From NCBI RefSeq assembly GCF_029051645.1, contig NZ_JAACFS010000053.1:1-35655 (forward strand): a DNA stretch of 35,655 nucleotides, given 5' to 3'. The stretch is from Bradyrhizobium sp. CSA112. GTDB taxonomy: Bacteria > Pseudomonadota > Alphaproteobacteria > Rhizobiales > Xanthobacteraceae. The notes beneath the pieces are model-generated. The model did no database searches, had not been told where the DNA came from, and saw nothing but the letters and a program-made list of their open reading frames with translations. The position numbers and the translations under genes were made by a program. Below, in pieces: positions 1 through 9,842 of this stretch (position 1 is the stretch's first letter; the number at the start of each line of letters is the position of its first letter).

Positions 1-439
1 CCCGCGACAGTTCGGACGGCTTGATCGCCTTGGTCCGGGTGGCAACCGACAGGCTCTCCTGGATCAGCGCCGCCAGCCGCTCCTCGCCCATCCGGTTGCG
101 CCAGCGCGTCAGCGACGAGCGGTCGAACACCAGCCGGTGCTGGAAAAACTCTTCGCCGCAGAAGTATTGGTAATAGGGGTTCTCGACCCATCGCTCGCAC
201 AGCACCTCGTCGGACAGATCGTAGGTGTGCTTGAGGATCGCCAGCCCCGCCATCAAACGTGTCGGCAGCGGCGGCCGGCCAGGATCATCGGTGTAAACCT
301 CGCCGAAACGCTCCTCCAGGAACCCCCAATCCACTGTCCGCCCCAGCGTTACCAGCGGATGTTTCATGTCGATGATCTGATCGAGCCGAGAGCGGAAAAG
401 ATCCTGCTCTCCCGTTTCGCTCCGCTCCCGTGGTCGCAT
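1..439 (-). mobile_element. IS5-family transposase, N-terminal part, cut by window edge
   Basis: The reading frame is open on the minus strand from an ATG at 437-439 to the left edge, giving about 146 residues. The protein reads like the N-terminal half of an IS5-group DDE transposase: the segment MKHPLVTLGRTVDWGFLEER is followed by a Pro-rich RPPLPTRLM motif, then ILKHTYDLSDEVLCERWVEN, FCGEEFFQHR and FDRSSLTRWRNRMGEERL. That region is the DUF772-like N-terminal domain. The catalytic DDE core would lie beyond position 1. No stop or frameshift is visible in the part shown, so this copy may be active. Fragments of the same transposase type recur near 12.55 kb and 16.0-16.3 kb. The family call is motif recognition and the subgroup is uncertain. 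Confidence 0.8.
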
Positions 440-591
440 CTCACCCTCGCCAAAGCAGTCGAGGCGAGTGAATCACAAATCAAGTTTGCAAGGAATCCCG
501 CTCCAAACGCCCACTTCCCGGCAAATTCGATTACCCCAGCAGCCCGTTTCTTGATTCCAAATCAATGCCTTGGGAATTCTTCACGGCCGAC

Positions 592-1264
592 TCAGTAAGC
601 TTCGAGCCATTCTGACGGCCGCCACGGGAGCGCACGCCGAAGCGGAGGAGCGACTGGCCCTTTCTCGCGGGCACAGGCGCGGCGCCCGTGATCAGCGTCG
701 CGTCCACTCGAAAAATGCTCATCCGACAGCAGCTGCTTCGCCTTGGGATGGTTCAGAAGCTTGGCCATGAACTTGGCGAGCACGTGGCCTTCTCCAGCCG
801 GGCACGATGTCATCCGGCCTAAACTGGACCGTTAGTTGCAAGACCCACACCAGCTGTACAGTAGATTATAGTCCAATGGCTCCATCAAGTGTCGTTCGGA
901 GCCGATGCTGACTTCGCCGCGATTTCGCCTTCGAGCAGCCGGTCGCGGTTCTTCGAGAGCACGGAATGGTCCCATGCCGCGTCATCGACGCCGATTCCGA
1001 CGAACGAAACAGCAAGTCGTATTCCAGCCGCTGCATCAGAAGCCGCTCAGAACGGATCGAAAATGCCTACAGGAGCATCGCTCGCAGCGGAATCGACGGT
1101 CGCCCGATCGGAATAGAGGAAGCTAAAGTCGCGCTCCAGCGCAGACAGCGCCTCGTTCACCACCGTTCGGGTCCCGCGCAGCGAGTGATCCGGCGCACCC
1201 GCGCCTCCAGGTCAACGTCGCTGAACAGCTCGCCCGTTCAATTGTCGCCTCCACGCACGCACAT
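592..1264 (-). pseudogene. IS5-type transposase remnant, frameshifted with in-frame stop
   Basis: Reading the minus strand across three frames recovers a transposase of a different IS5 subgroup from the one at the left edge. From 1264 downward: an N-terminus with a stop after residue 8, then GELFSDVDLEARVR, VVNEALSALERDF, a WFVGIGVDDAAWDHSV-like segment, LSKNRDRLLEGEIAAK, and near 780-690 FMAKLLNHPKAKQLLSDEHF followed by VDATLI in another frame. The order matches the family. An extra stretch of about 100 bases lies between the EGEIAAK and AKFMAKLL segments, so this could be one copy with an insertion or two overlapping remnants. The DDE core beyond VDATLI is missing. It is clearly non-functional. 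Confidence 0.65.
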
Positions 1265-1497
1265 CTCCGAATCTCGTCGGAACCGATGAATCACGGTCCC
1301 CGGTCGGGGGGAGCGCCTTTTTCAACGGCCTGCTCTCATGTTTGCCGTCAAGACTCCGGAAGAGCATGGTTGTCCTGGCTGCGCCCAGGCGCTGGGTTTC
1401 AGCGGCGCCCGAAGCGGGGGGCAGACGACGGTTGAGCAAGCTCTCATACGCGGGTTGGCTACCGCATGACCGTCGTTTCGTCTTGGGCTGCCTCGAC

Positions 1498-2704
1498 CTA
1501 GAAGACGAGGGTCAGCAGAGCCGGCTCATAACAGGCCGCGAGGATTCCCCACCGCGCCGCGCCTCCTACCCTGGGCACCGATGATCGAGCAGCAGCCTTC
1601 TTGGCAGCCAGTCCGACTTGTACTTGACGAGCGATCGCCCAGAGGAATCCGACCATCTCGCGTGGAATGGCGGTGGTGACGATCACCTTGGGTTTGCCGG
1701 CGGCCGGCAGGCGGCAATAGCGTGCGCAGAGCCTGACCTGGGCCTTCCAGGCGATATCGCGGATCGACTGAGGCAGGCGCTCATTACGGTTATGGAGCTC
1801 GCGACCGACGCGGCTTGCATGCGATAGGTCCATGCCTCTCGATCAGCGCTCGCCGGGCCAGAGCGCTGCCAGGCTTGGTGATGCCGCCGCGCGGGGTCGT
1901 AGCGCCGCTCGAATGCTCCGACGACACGAGGCCGAGATAGGCCGCCAGCTCGCTCGGATTGTCGAAGCGGGCGAAGTCGCCGACCTCGGCAACCACCGTT
2001 GCGGCGACGATGAAGGCTACACCCCGCGTGGCCTGCACAGCCTCGACCCCCGGTGCCATCGCCCATTGCGGCGCCAGCTCTTCGATCTGCTTGGTCAAGC
2101 GATCCACCCGGGCTTCGACGTCGCTCACGGCGTGAATGGAATCCTGCAGGACAATTTGGCTAACCGGATGATCGAAGCGCACCGTGGTCAGCCAGCGCCG
2201 TAAGTCAGCCCTTCTTGCCGGCGTAGATCCGTCCATGCCGCAGCAGGAATCCCTGCAGATATTGACGCGCCTTGCCGAGCACACGCATTGCCGTGGCGCA
2301 GGCTCTCACCAGGTCGCGCATGGCCTCATGCGCCAGATGAGGAACCCACACCGCCGTGAGCTCGTCGGCTCGGTGCAATTTGGCCAGCACTGCCGCGTCG
2401 CAGCGGTCCGTCTTGACCCGATCCCCAGCCTTCTCATCGGGATCATCGAGGGCGCCACCACGATGCAGTCATAACCCAATTCCGTCAGTTGCCGATGCAG
2501 GCCATAGCCACAGGGGCCAGCTTCGTAGCAAAAGCTCACTCGTCGCTTGCCCCTGGTCAGCTTCTCTGCCGGCTTCGCGATGTGATCGGTGCGATGGGGG
2601 ATGATCCCCAGCTGGCGGACTTCACCACCACGCATCCCTTCGGCAACCGCAACCGAAATCGTCGCCTTATGGACATCCAGCCCCACAAAAATGCTATCGT
2701 TCAT
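1498..2704 (-). pseudogene. IS110-family transposase, frameshifted
   Basis: The ATG at 2704 opens with NDSIFVGLDVHKATISVAVA, the RuvC-like DEDD-motif start typical of IS110 transposases. It continues through VSFCYEAGPCGYGLHRQL to VVAPSMIP. The frame then breaks near 2390 (ADELTAVWVPHLAHEAMRDL continues in a second frame), again near 2220, and again near 1830. The C-terminal transposase_20 domain is recognisable (GVEAVQATRGVAFIVAATVV, then DNPSELAAYLGLVSSEHSSG). The tail ends at 1498. At least three frame changes make it inactive. IS110 elements lack terminal inverted repeats, so the ends cannot be fixed. The right flank (about 2705-2815) abuts the stop codon of dioxygenase 1. Confidence 0.85.
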
Positions 2705-2814
2705 CAGGCCCGCTCCGCATGCTTGAGGCTCGGCGCCGGCCCACCCGGCGCAACCCCCGATAGGAGCTTGCCGTGGGGCGGGCCGCCCGTCACCTCAGGG
2801 CGCGAACAAAGGGT

Positions 2815-3738
2815 CTAGACTACATTCACGGGTGACGGCTTGGTGATCTTGACCCGCGCCACACTGCACCGACCGTCCACACTGACGGGCACCTCGCCAT
2901 CGATGACCGCGCGACGAACGACTCGATCCTGGTCGCCGTAATCCCTGACCGCACGATGCATCGTGGCGCGGTTGTCCCAGATAGCGACGTCGCCCTGCTT
3001 CCAGTTCCAGCGCACGGTGTTTTCGGGCGCGGTGATATGAGATTCGAATAGATCCAACAACCTCTGGCCATCAGATTTCGCGATATCAACAAAACGTTCC
3101 ACATAAGAGCCGAGCACCAGCGTGCGCTCGCCGGTCTCGGGGTGGATACGTACTACGGGGTGCTCGGTTTCTAACCTCCTTCTGGCAGCTAACTCGTCAT
3201 AAAGTTTTCGATCGGCTTCGCTGGGGCGGACTATTGCGGCGAAGTCGAACTGGCTGACGTGAACAGCCCAGAGGTCGTCGGCAAGCCGTTGCAGCGGCGG
3301 CGGCAGGTCGAGATATGCGGCCGCGGTGTTTGACCACACCGTGTCGCCACCGACTGGTGGGATTACAACGCCTCGCAACACCGTAATCTTGGGGTAGGCA
3401 TCCATGAAGGAGAGATCGATGTGCCAATAGTCAGCGCGGATTCCGCGTGTGGTATCAATCTCGAGGAGCGACATCGCTCCCTCGGTAGCACGTACCAGCG
3501 GCGGCACAAGCTTCCCCAAACGAAGAGCAAAGCGCTCCTGCTCGGCGTCGTCGAGATGACCTTGGTCGCGGAAGAAGATGACCTTGTGCTCAAGCAGCAG
3601 TCCGCGGATCGCAGCGATGGTCTGGTCCGGCAAATCACCGGACAGCTTGATATTCCTGATTTCAGCGCCGATGCGCACCGCGCGCTTGAAGACGTCGGCA
3701 CGCGGAATGACATTATCGATCAAACCCGTTTCACTCAT
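2815..3738 (-). CDS. TauD/TfdA-family Fe(II)/2-oxoglutarate dioxygenase (copy 1)
   Basis: A 307-residue cytoplasmic non-haem iron oxygenase that should couple oxidative decarboxylation of 2-oxoglutarate to hydroxylation of a small substrate. The iron triad is present: H106 and D108 in YWHIDLSF, and H261 in NRATMHRAV. R272 and R276 fit the co-substrate-binding arginines of TauD. Length is normal for the family. The open frame runs on to 4227, but the ATG at 3736-3738 has a GGAGA ribosome site 6-10 bases ahead and gives the same length and N-terminus (IPRADVFKRAVRIGAEI) as the second copy at 27258-28181; the upstream extension is not protein-like. The two copies look about 55-60% identical by eye. 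The substrate is unknown; TauD-type enzymes act on sulfonates, aryloxyacetates, carnitine precursors and others. The IS110 remnant starts directly after the stop and may have replaced the original terminator. Confidence 0.9.
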   Translation of the reverse strand: MSETGLIDNVIPRADVFKRAVRIGAEIRNIKLSGDLPDQTIAAIRGLLLEHKVIFFRDQGHLDDAEQERFALRLGKLVPPLVRATEGAMSLLEIDTTRGIRADYWHIDLSFMDAYPKITVLRGVVIPPVGGDTVWSNTAAAYLDLPPPLQRLADDLWAVHVSQFDFAAIVRPSEADRKLYDELAARRRLETEHPVVRIHPETGERTLVLGSYVERFVDIAKSDGQRLLDLFESHITAPENTVRWNWKQGDVAIWDNRATMHRAVRDYGDQDRVVRRAVIDGEVPVSVDGRCSVARVKITKPSPVNVV

Positions 3739-4800
3739 GCTACATTCTCCAACGTTGCAGTTCTTCACCAGACAATGCCATTCAGCAGCGACACAAACGA
3801 TTGAAAGCTGGATTGGACAGGTATGTAGTGCGATGCCTCGCGAGATCGACCACACACCCGCGGCTGATTGGTACCATTTCCTACTTCGCTGAGCTTCTCG
3901 CGAGGGGATGCGGTCTCGTTCGTTCCAGTCGACTGCGAGGCGCCTGCGTGCGGGTGGACGGTGGGTGACATTGTTGGCTCTCATTGTAGGCCTAGCGTTA
4001 CCGAGCAAGGGCCGTGCCAATCGCGAAGACCGGCCCTTCAGCCGTTTATTTACCCAAAGGAAAGGCCTCGAGCTGCCAAGGACAGCGTAGCCTCGCGCTT
4101 TAAACTGGCATGTTGTATTTTCGTGTACACGACAGGTCGATACACAATCAGAGTGCGGGCCCCTCTCCGTCGGAGCGCAACGCCGTGATTTACGCATACC
4201 CCTCCACTTAGGTGTCTCAACGGGCACTGAGTAACACTTGAGGTCAGGCGTGCTCCTTTCCCGTACTCAGAAACTGCGCCTGCTGCGTTCTCAACATCGC
4301 CCGTTAAGCATCGCGCAATGCGCGCCGAACCGGAACACTGGCGTCAATCAAGGTGGCCGACTCGTGCGCGAGCGCGCGTTGAGGCGGATAGCGATGTTTC
4401 GGGCGGCCAAATTCGCAAGCGGCATGCGATAAACTGAGAGAGGATACTCCTATGAAACATTACTAAGGTTGTTTTGCCGGACGTTAACTCCTTTTAAAGT
4501 TTTAAAGGAGCGCCACCGGGAGAGATTGATACATTTGCCCAAACAGACGTGTCGTTGGCCCGACAGCATGTCGCAGATCCGACAATCGGCATCAGAGACT
4601 TGCCAGCCCAATTTACATGGACGGCGGGCATTATGGCGAGGACGGAAATGAGCGGATATCTCGGAAAATTGTGGCCGACATATTGGCACTGTGTGTTCCC
4701 GCGAAGTGAACAACACCATCTCGGAGTGGCGAAATAAGTTGAAGTCGATACGTCTGACCTGCCACCGCGTATTCCGGTCATCGCGCATCTGCAGACCATC
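3739..4800. other. gene-free stretch upstream of dioxygenase 1
   Basis: No convincing gene is seen on either strand. The long minus-strand frames here (to 4227 and 4450-5379) show no recognisable domain. They have no ribosome site and an Arg/Pro/Ser-rich composition typical of antisense frames in GC-rich DNA. Around 4489-4511 there is an imperfect inverted repeat with perfect 7-base ends, CTCCTTT and AAAGGAG. The 4530-4740 part keeps an open plus-strand frame that could be an old fragment, but I cannot identify it. Confidence 0.5.
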
Positions 4801-5046
4801 ATGAGCTGTCGAAACGGCGGGCCTGCTCGATTGTGGGGCGCGGATCGGAAGATGATCCGCTACCGTCCTTGCCGCGCTCCGGACAGGGCTCTGCGCGGCC
4901 AGTTGCGAGATCTCGCCAACGAGCGGCGGCGTTTCGGTTACCGCCGGCTGTTCGTCCTGCTGCGGCGGGAGGGCGAGCCATCGGCTATCAACCGGATCTA
5001 CCGGCTTTATCGTAAGCGTGTAGGCTACGTAGGCTACCCCACGTAG
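4801..5046 (+). pseudogene. IS3-family transposase OrfB fragment
   Basis: The plus frame contains DRKMIRYRPCRAPDRALRGQ, LRDLANERRRFGYRRLFVLL and RREGEPSAINRIYRLYRK. This is the helix-rich region just before the rve integrase core in OrfB of IS3-family elements. About 75 residues remain. The DDE core is absent and the frame ends at TAG 5044-5046, just after a tandem 9-base duplication (GTAGGCTAC twice, 5020-5037). It is a truncated, inactive fragment. Confidence 0.75.
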
Positions 5047-5448
5047 CGGATGATGTTCGATTATTCGAGAATCTCCTGGTGATTTGTCCCGGGAGTTCAT
5101 GAGAGCGAACATATGTCCGGTAGAAAGAATTTCGAGGTTATCACGGCGGCAGCTGAGCGGCTTTCGGTCAGTCCGGGGCGGAGCTACCGCACGTGTAGGC
5201 GTCGTTTTAAACCCACCTTCTCGTGGCGCGAGGGATAGGCGAGTTTCGCGATCTCTTTGAAGGGTGCCCGTTCTGCCATTGTCGCCAAAGGTACATTCGC
5301 AGTCTCCGGCGAATCCAGGCTTCCAGGTTTGTGAGCACGCGAGGGGTCTGGCAGAACCCAAAGTACCCGAGCCATCCAATGAGGTGCGGCGAAAGGTCTC
5401 GGCCGTTCGATTGAGTCAGACTGACGCTACCCTCCCCGTCCCGTAGGG
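5047..5448. other. no gene recognised between IS fragments
   Basis: Several overlapping frames are open, but none carries a recognisable motif or start signal. The stretch lies between the IS3 fragment and the ISAs1 remnant and is probably flanking debris of one or both. Confidence 0.4.
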
Positions 5449-6532
5449 CTATCGAATATGAGCGAGGGTGCAGAGAAGGAAGTCGTTGTTCCATCTTGCT
5501 TGGAGCATTTTGTGGCTGATGCGCGGAGGTCCTGGTGTTGCCTGCAGGATGTTGATGGCGAGCTTGCGGATGACGGCGAGGTTTTCCGGCGCGTGATCCT
5601 CGCGGCTGCGGCAAGCATCTTCGTCGAACACCGCATCGAGGACCCAGTCCAGGTTGTTCTCAATGCCCCAGTGGGTAAGCACGACCGCGAGCAGCCTCTT
5701 GGCCGACAGCTGGCGCGAGGCCAGGAAGTATCGGACCTTGTGCTTGGCGGGCTTGCCGGCGTTGGCGCGCCGGCTATCGATGCGGCCGAAGGCGGCAATA
5801 GCGGGGAAGCCGTATTGCTGCGCCAATTGTGGCGCCGGCACGACAATGGCCTGTCGGCGCTCGACGCGGCCATGAGCGGTGGTGCTTCGCTGGCTCACCC
5901 GCGCTCGCTGTCGGGGCGGCATCGAGCAGCGCCTTGACGGCCTTGAAGAGCCGACCGCGATTGCTCTTGATGGCCAACACGTAGTGGGCCCTTCCGGTCG
6001 CGGATGGCCTGCGCCGTGTCGGGCCGGCAATGCAAGGCGTCGGCGGTGACAAGAGCACCGTCCAGATCGAGCAGGGCAAGCACTTCGAGTGCGCCGGCAA
6101 CCTCGTTGCGATTGGGGGCCTTCCTCTGAGCCAACGCCATGCGAGCGGCTGCCGCCCAGACATTGACCATATGCAGCGGCGCGGCCTGCGGCCACGTGCG
6201 AAGGCCCCGCGGAGGGCCTTGCCGTCGATGCTGACCACGCCCTTGACGCCGAAGCTCTTGCTGAAGTTGCGCAAGACCGTTTCCAGACCCTTCGGGTCCA
6301 GCGCACGAAAGACGTTGCTGAACGTGTCGTGGCTGGGAATGCTGTCTCTGAGCTCCAGGAACCGCCGCAACAGCTCCTCGCGGCCGTTGCCGAAGAACTC
6401 GAACTCGGTGCAGGTCTTGGCGTCGGCCAGCGTCGCCGCCAAGGCGATGACGAGGATGTCCACCAGACTGTGCTGGGCGGTGCTGGCACGCGGATCTTTG
6501 AGCGGTCGAAACATGCGCCTGAGATTGCGCAT
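5449..6532 (-). pseudogene. ISAs1-family (DDE_Tnp_1-like) transposase, frameshifted
   Basis: The ATG at 6530-6532 has an AAGGAG site a few bases ahead. The protein starts MRNLRRMFRPLKDPRAS, then HSLVDILVIALAATLADAKT (H-repeat N-terminal domain), IPSHDTFSNVFRALDPKGLE and VVSIDGKALRGAF (first catalytic Asp). The frame changes after this; the second frame gives MVNVWAAAARMALAQRKAPN, LEVLALLDLDGALVTADALH, then HYVLAIKSNRGRLFKAVKAL in the first frame again. Another frame gives RYFLASRQLSAKRLLAVVLT, HWGIENNLDWVLDAVFDEDA and the C-terminus at 5449. All domains of the roughly 370-residue family are present, but at least three frame changes separate them. It is inactive unless these are assembly errors. 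Confidence 0.85.
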
Positions 6533-6810
6533 CTTGGTCTCCTTCGGGAATCGGGAGCCACCGGAACAATCCAATTCGCACCGCTATTTCAACACCCTCA
6601 CGCTCATATGGATTCTCCTGCCCCGCCCACGATCGGCCATCGAACGTGACCGCCGCCACCCGGCTGCGTTAAGATCCGCGACCGCCGAGAGCATCACGAA
6701 AGCTCACTCTGGCAGAGAAGCGGTCGGCTGCTCTAAAAGTGTCATGGTGCAGCCCGATGCAAGATGACCCTCTAAGTTCCTTGCTGCCAGCCACGCCATG
6801 CGATTGCCGA

Positions 6811-7539
6811 CTATCTTGCTACCCATCCTTTGGACGCCATGGTCATCCGGCAAAGGTCGGTGATGTCATAGATGGGCAGCTTCACCATTCGACCGATGGG
6901 CGCTGCAACCGTCGGGAAGGCCGCACATTCGAACAGGATTGCCGCGATCTCTGGATGCGCCACTCGGAGTCTCGTGATGCAGGCTGCGGCATCTGTTTCG
7001 ATTGCGGCAACATCGAGGGGCGGAGCAGGACGCTTTCGTCATGCCAGAACTTGCCACCTTCGATGCCCCCCATCACGAACCTCGCCCGGCCAGCGGGATC
7101 ATCCAGCCCGAACAGATCTTCGCCAAAATGTGTCGAGTCGTATGTCAGGACGGCGATCTTAGCTTTGTGCGCAGCTGACGGATTAACAGCGGCAACAGAA
7201 GCAAGCTGGACATCGCCACGGGCACTTCCACCGACGCTGACACCGCTCGCTGATGGCGAATAGAGAGGCCACACGTCGAGCTTATCGCGACAGCGCCTCG
7301 CTCGACCAGCCGCCGCGCGGCTGCAATGAAAGCTGGCTCAAGCGCCGCACGCCGCAAACGACGTTCTCCACCCAAGCTCCCGCGACTGTTTCCGTGATAA
7401 CCGGGAACTCGAAGGTTTCCGGATTCAAACATCGCGCCAGGCGAGGGCTCTGGCGGAGTGGCACCGGGCGGTCAGGCCGCGTTCGAGATGGAGAATCCCA
7501 AGTGAGTGTGAAGTGTGCAAACGTCATCCCCACAACCAT
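6811..7539 (-). pseudogene. aspartate/glutamate racemase-family protein, frameshifted remnant
   Basis: Reading down the minus strand, the protein is continuous only across frames. It runs LARCLNPETFEFPVITETVA, GAWVENVV, then FIAAARRLVERGAVAISSTC, SIRHQRAVSASVEVPVAMSS, then KIAVLTYDSTHFGEDLFGLD, RARFVMGGIEGGKFWHDE, and finally LDVAAIETDAAACITRLRVA, ILFECAAFPTVAAPIGRMVK and LPIYDITDLCRMTMASKG, ending at TAG 6811. This order fits the Asp/Glu/hydantoin racemase superfamily, with the two catalytic cysteine regions at ISSTC and FECAAF. Three frame changes (about 7350, 7180 and 7030) inactivate it. Such proteins occur with amino-acid or polyamine-type ABC transporters, and the intact ABC operon begins 0.5 kb away in the same direction. 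Confidence 0.7.
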
Positions 7540-7569
7540 AGCTTAGCTCGAAGCAAGTTCCTACGATGT

Positions 7570-7886
7570 TTACGCTGTATTCGCCGAAATCGCGCGTGAG
7601 GAAGGTACCAATAGCGCGACCACGACGCCATCGCGAAGTGCCCCATGAACCGCTATGTACTCGATCGAGTTCAGGGCACACATCGCAATCGCCTTTCCAG
7701 GCTTGATGCCATTGCCTGTAAGTCGGCTGCCACGCAGTCCATCAACACATCGAGTTCGCCGTAGGTGAGCCGCCGCGCTCCTTGGATGCAGCTACATGGC
7801 CGGACGGCCGCTTGCGCGCCGATCATGGCCGGCACGAGACCAAAGAGTTGGGCTAAAGGATTGAATGGCAGTGAAGCCTCAGGCAC
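7570..7886 (-). pseudogene. AMP-binding acyl-CoA ligase, N-terminal fragment
   Basis: From the ATG at 7886: LAQLFGLVPAMIGAQAAVRP, then IQGARRLTYGELDVLMDCVA, the usual N-terminus of class I adenylate-forming acyl-CoA ligases. After a frame change near 7710 the sequence continues GIKPGKAIAMCALNSIEYIA and GALRDGVVVALLVPSS, and ends at TAA 7570-7572. Only about 100 of roughly 500-550 residues remain; the AMP-binding signature and C-terminal lid are gone. It lies immediately upstream of the racemase remnant in the same direction, so both may come from one lost catabolic operon. Confidence 0.7.
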
Positions 7887-8043
7887 TGAGTCTTGCTCTT
7901 AATCCGAGATGTTGTTCGTTGGTTGGGATCCGACGAAGCCTGGCGGCCGTTTGAGAAAACGACGCGGACACCCGCTCTTCAACAATCTTTGAGATACTCG
8001 GGCGACCACGGTCGAAACCGGATGTCGGCTGGTTGTCGGGCGC

Positions 8044-9822
8044 TCATGCAACCGAGTTAACGGGCGCATCTTGCAGTCTAAGTCTCGACCGCCACCATGT
8101 AACGTACAGAGCGACCAACCAGAGCACAGGCATAAGTGTCAGCAGCGACCCCACTGCGGCGATCGTGGGGTCGATCTGTTGGTTGATATTTTCGAACATC
8201 TTCAGCGGGAGAGTGCGGATCGAAAAGCCGCTGACGAGCGACGTCACGACCATCTCGTCGAAAGAGGCAATGAAGGCGAACACGGCGCCGCCGATGATGC
8301 CCGGTCGGATTAGTGGCAGCGTCACCCTCATGAAGGTCCGCACCGGCCCGGCTCGCATGCTCTTCGCGGCATGCTCCAACCGCTGGTCGAAATTGGCCAA
8401 AGTCGCCGCGACGATAACGACGACATAGGCAATAGACCCGATGCTGTGCGCCAGAACGATACCGGTCTTTGTACCGATCAGCCCCAAGTTTACCAACCCC
8501 AGATAGGCCGCGACACCGACGACTATGGCCGGAAACGTGATCGGTGTCAGGATCACCATCATCAGAAAGGTGCGCGGTCGCGGAGAGGTGCGGGCAAGGC
8601 CGGCCGCCGCGAGGGTGCCCGCGATAGTCGACAGGATGGTGACCGTGACGCCGATCTGGAAGCTGTCCCAGAACGCGCGAATCCAGGACGGATCGCCGAA
8701 AAGGGAGCGATACCACTGCAGCGAAAACCCTGAGGGTGGGAATTCCAGAAATGGTCCTGCGCTGAACGACATGATGATGACGATTAGTTCCGGAAACAGC
8801 AGATAGATCATAACGAGCAGGACAAACACCGCGCCAGCGATTTTCGACCAGCTGCTACCGCTTCCGGCTTGGTAGAGCTGCGCCGCCCAGTGCCGCGCCC
8901 GATAGGGAATAGCGATCTCATTCAGATAACGTGGCAGCGCGCCCAATGAGGACAGCTGGCTCCGCCAGGACTTACGCACTGTTCGCCCCCTATGGTCCTG
9001 CGTACCATAAATGTCCATTCCGAATAGCGATAGCATGAAAACGGCAATTGCCAGGAGAATAAAGGCCGCGGCGGCAATCGGCGCCAAATTGAGAGAGCTC
9101 GCGACCTGCACCGCGATGAAGTTCGACAGCATGGCGTCACGCAATCCGCCGAGGGCTTGTGGCGTGATAAAGAACCCGAGGCTGACCACAAAGACAAGCA
9201 GCGTGCCACTACGTACACCCGGCAGGCTGAGCGGCAGGAACACGCGCCAGAAGGCGGCAAAGGGACGCGCCCCCATGCTGCGGGCTGCCGCCAATAACGA
9301 CTGGTCGATGCCCTGCATGACGCTGAGCAGCGGCAGGATCATGATCGGCAGCATGATGTGCACCATGCCGATATAGACGGCCAGGCGGTTGTAGAGGAGC
9401 GGCAGCGGATCAGAGATTAGCCTTAGATCGAGCAGCAGATTGTTTATCAGGCCGTGATCGCCGAGGATCACGGTCCATGCGTAGGTGCGCACCAGACCGC
9501 TGGTTAACCAGGGAATGAAAACGAACACGATGAGGCCCGTGCGCACGGGCTTCGAAGCGATCACAATCAGATAAGCTGTGGGATAGCCGATAATGACGCA
9601 GATGGCCGTTGCCACCACGCTCATCTTGATGGTCTGGAAGAGAACGAAGACGTTCTCCTGCTGTCGAAAAAACGCCTGATAGTTGACGAGCGAAAAGGAC
9701 GGGGCGTTCACGCTGATCAGGAACAGTTGAACGATTGGTACGCCGAAGATGACGAACAGAATCGCGATAGCGGGAATGATGAGTCCAACGGGCATTCGCC
9801 CGAGTTTTTGAAGCTTTTCCAT
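8044..9822 (-). CDS. fused double-domain ABC transporter permease (spermidine/putrescine type)
   Basis: A 592-residue inner-membrane protein holding two complete binding-protein-dependent permease domains in one chain, equivalent to PotB plus PotC. Domain 1 covers about residues 1-275 with its EAA coupling loop at 178-202 (AAARSMGARPFAAFWRVFLP). A hydrophilic linker follows (275-325). Domain 2 covers about 326-585 with its EAA loop at 484-508 (HAAKSMRAGPVRTFMRVTLP). Each domain starts with a hydrophobic helix (12-35 and 328-352) and has five or more further membrane segments. The ATG has GGGAAGG ahead. The ATPase gene ends 20 bases upstream, so the two are co-transcribed. Fused permeases of this kind occur in iron and polyamine-type systems; the binding protein and ATPase here favour polyamine, opine or amino-compound uptake. 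The substrate is inferred. Confidence 0.9.
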   Translation of the reverse strand: MEKLQKLGRMPVGLIIPAIAILFVIFGVPIVQLFLISVNAPSFSLVNYQAFFRQQENVFVLFQTIKMSVVATAICVIIGYPTAYLIVIASKPVRTGLIVFVFIPWLTSGLVRTYAWTVILGDHGLINNLLLDLRLISDPLPLLYNRLAVYIGMVHIMLPIMILPLLSVMQGIDQSLLAAARSMGARPFAAFWRVFLPLSLPGVRSGTLLVFVVSLGFFITPQALGGLRDAMLSNFIAVQVASSLNLAPIAAAAFILLAIAVFMLSLFGMDIYGTQDHRGRTVRKSWRSQLSSLGALPRYLNEIAIPYRARHWAAQLYQAGSGSSWSKIAGAVFVLLVMIYLLFPELIVIIMSFSAGPFLEFPPSGFSLQWYRSLFGDPSWIRAFWDSFQIGVTVTILSTIAGTLAAAGLARTSPRPRTFLMMVILTPITFPAIVVGVAAYLGLVNLGLIGTKTGIVLAHSIGSIAYVVVIVAATLANFDQRLEHAAKSMRAGPVRTFMRVTLPLIRPGIIGGAVFAFIASFDEMVVTSLVSGFSIRTLPLKMFENINQQIDPTIAAVGSLLTLMPVLWLVALYVTWWRSRLRLQDAPVNSVA

Positions 9823-9842
9823 ACGCCTTCCCGCTCAGTGCC

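Noticed and set aside
3739..3800. Sigma-54 (-24/-12) promoter upstream of dioxygenase 1
   Set aside because: A TGG and a TGC are present, but the GG-to-GC spacing is 9 rather than 10 bases and the rest of the consensus is missing.
2815..4227. A 470-residue reading of dioxygenase 1
   Set aside because: The first 163 residues are not protein-like and have no start signal. The internal ATG at 3738 has a ribosome site and matches the length of the paralogue.
4450..5379. A 309-codon open frame on the minus strand
   Set aside because: No domain and no ribosome site, and it overlaps the recognisable IS3 fragment on the other strand.
6030..6767. A 245-codon plus-strand frame over the ISAs1 element
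   Set aside because: It is the antisense of a clearly recognisable transposase, with no motif of its own.
7887..8043. Possible sugar epimerase tail (phrase GWDPTKPGG on the plus strand)
   Set aside because: Only one short phrase fits and the flanking residues do not, so it is not supported.
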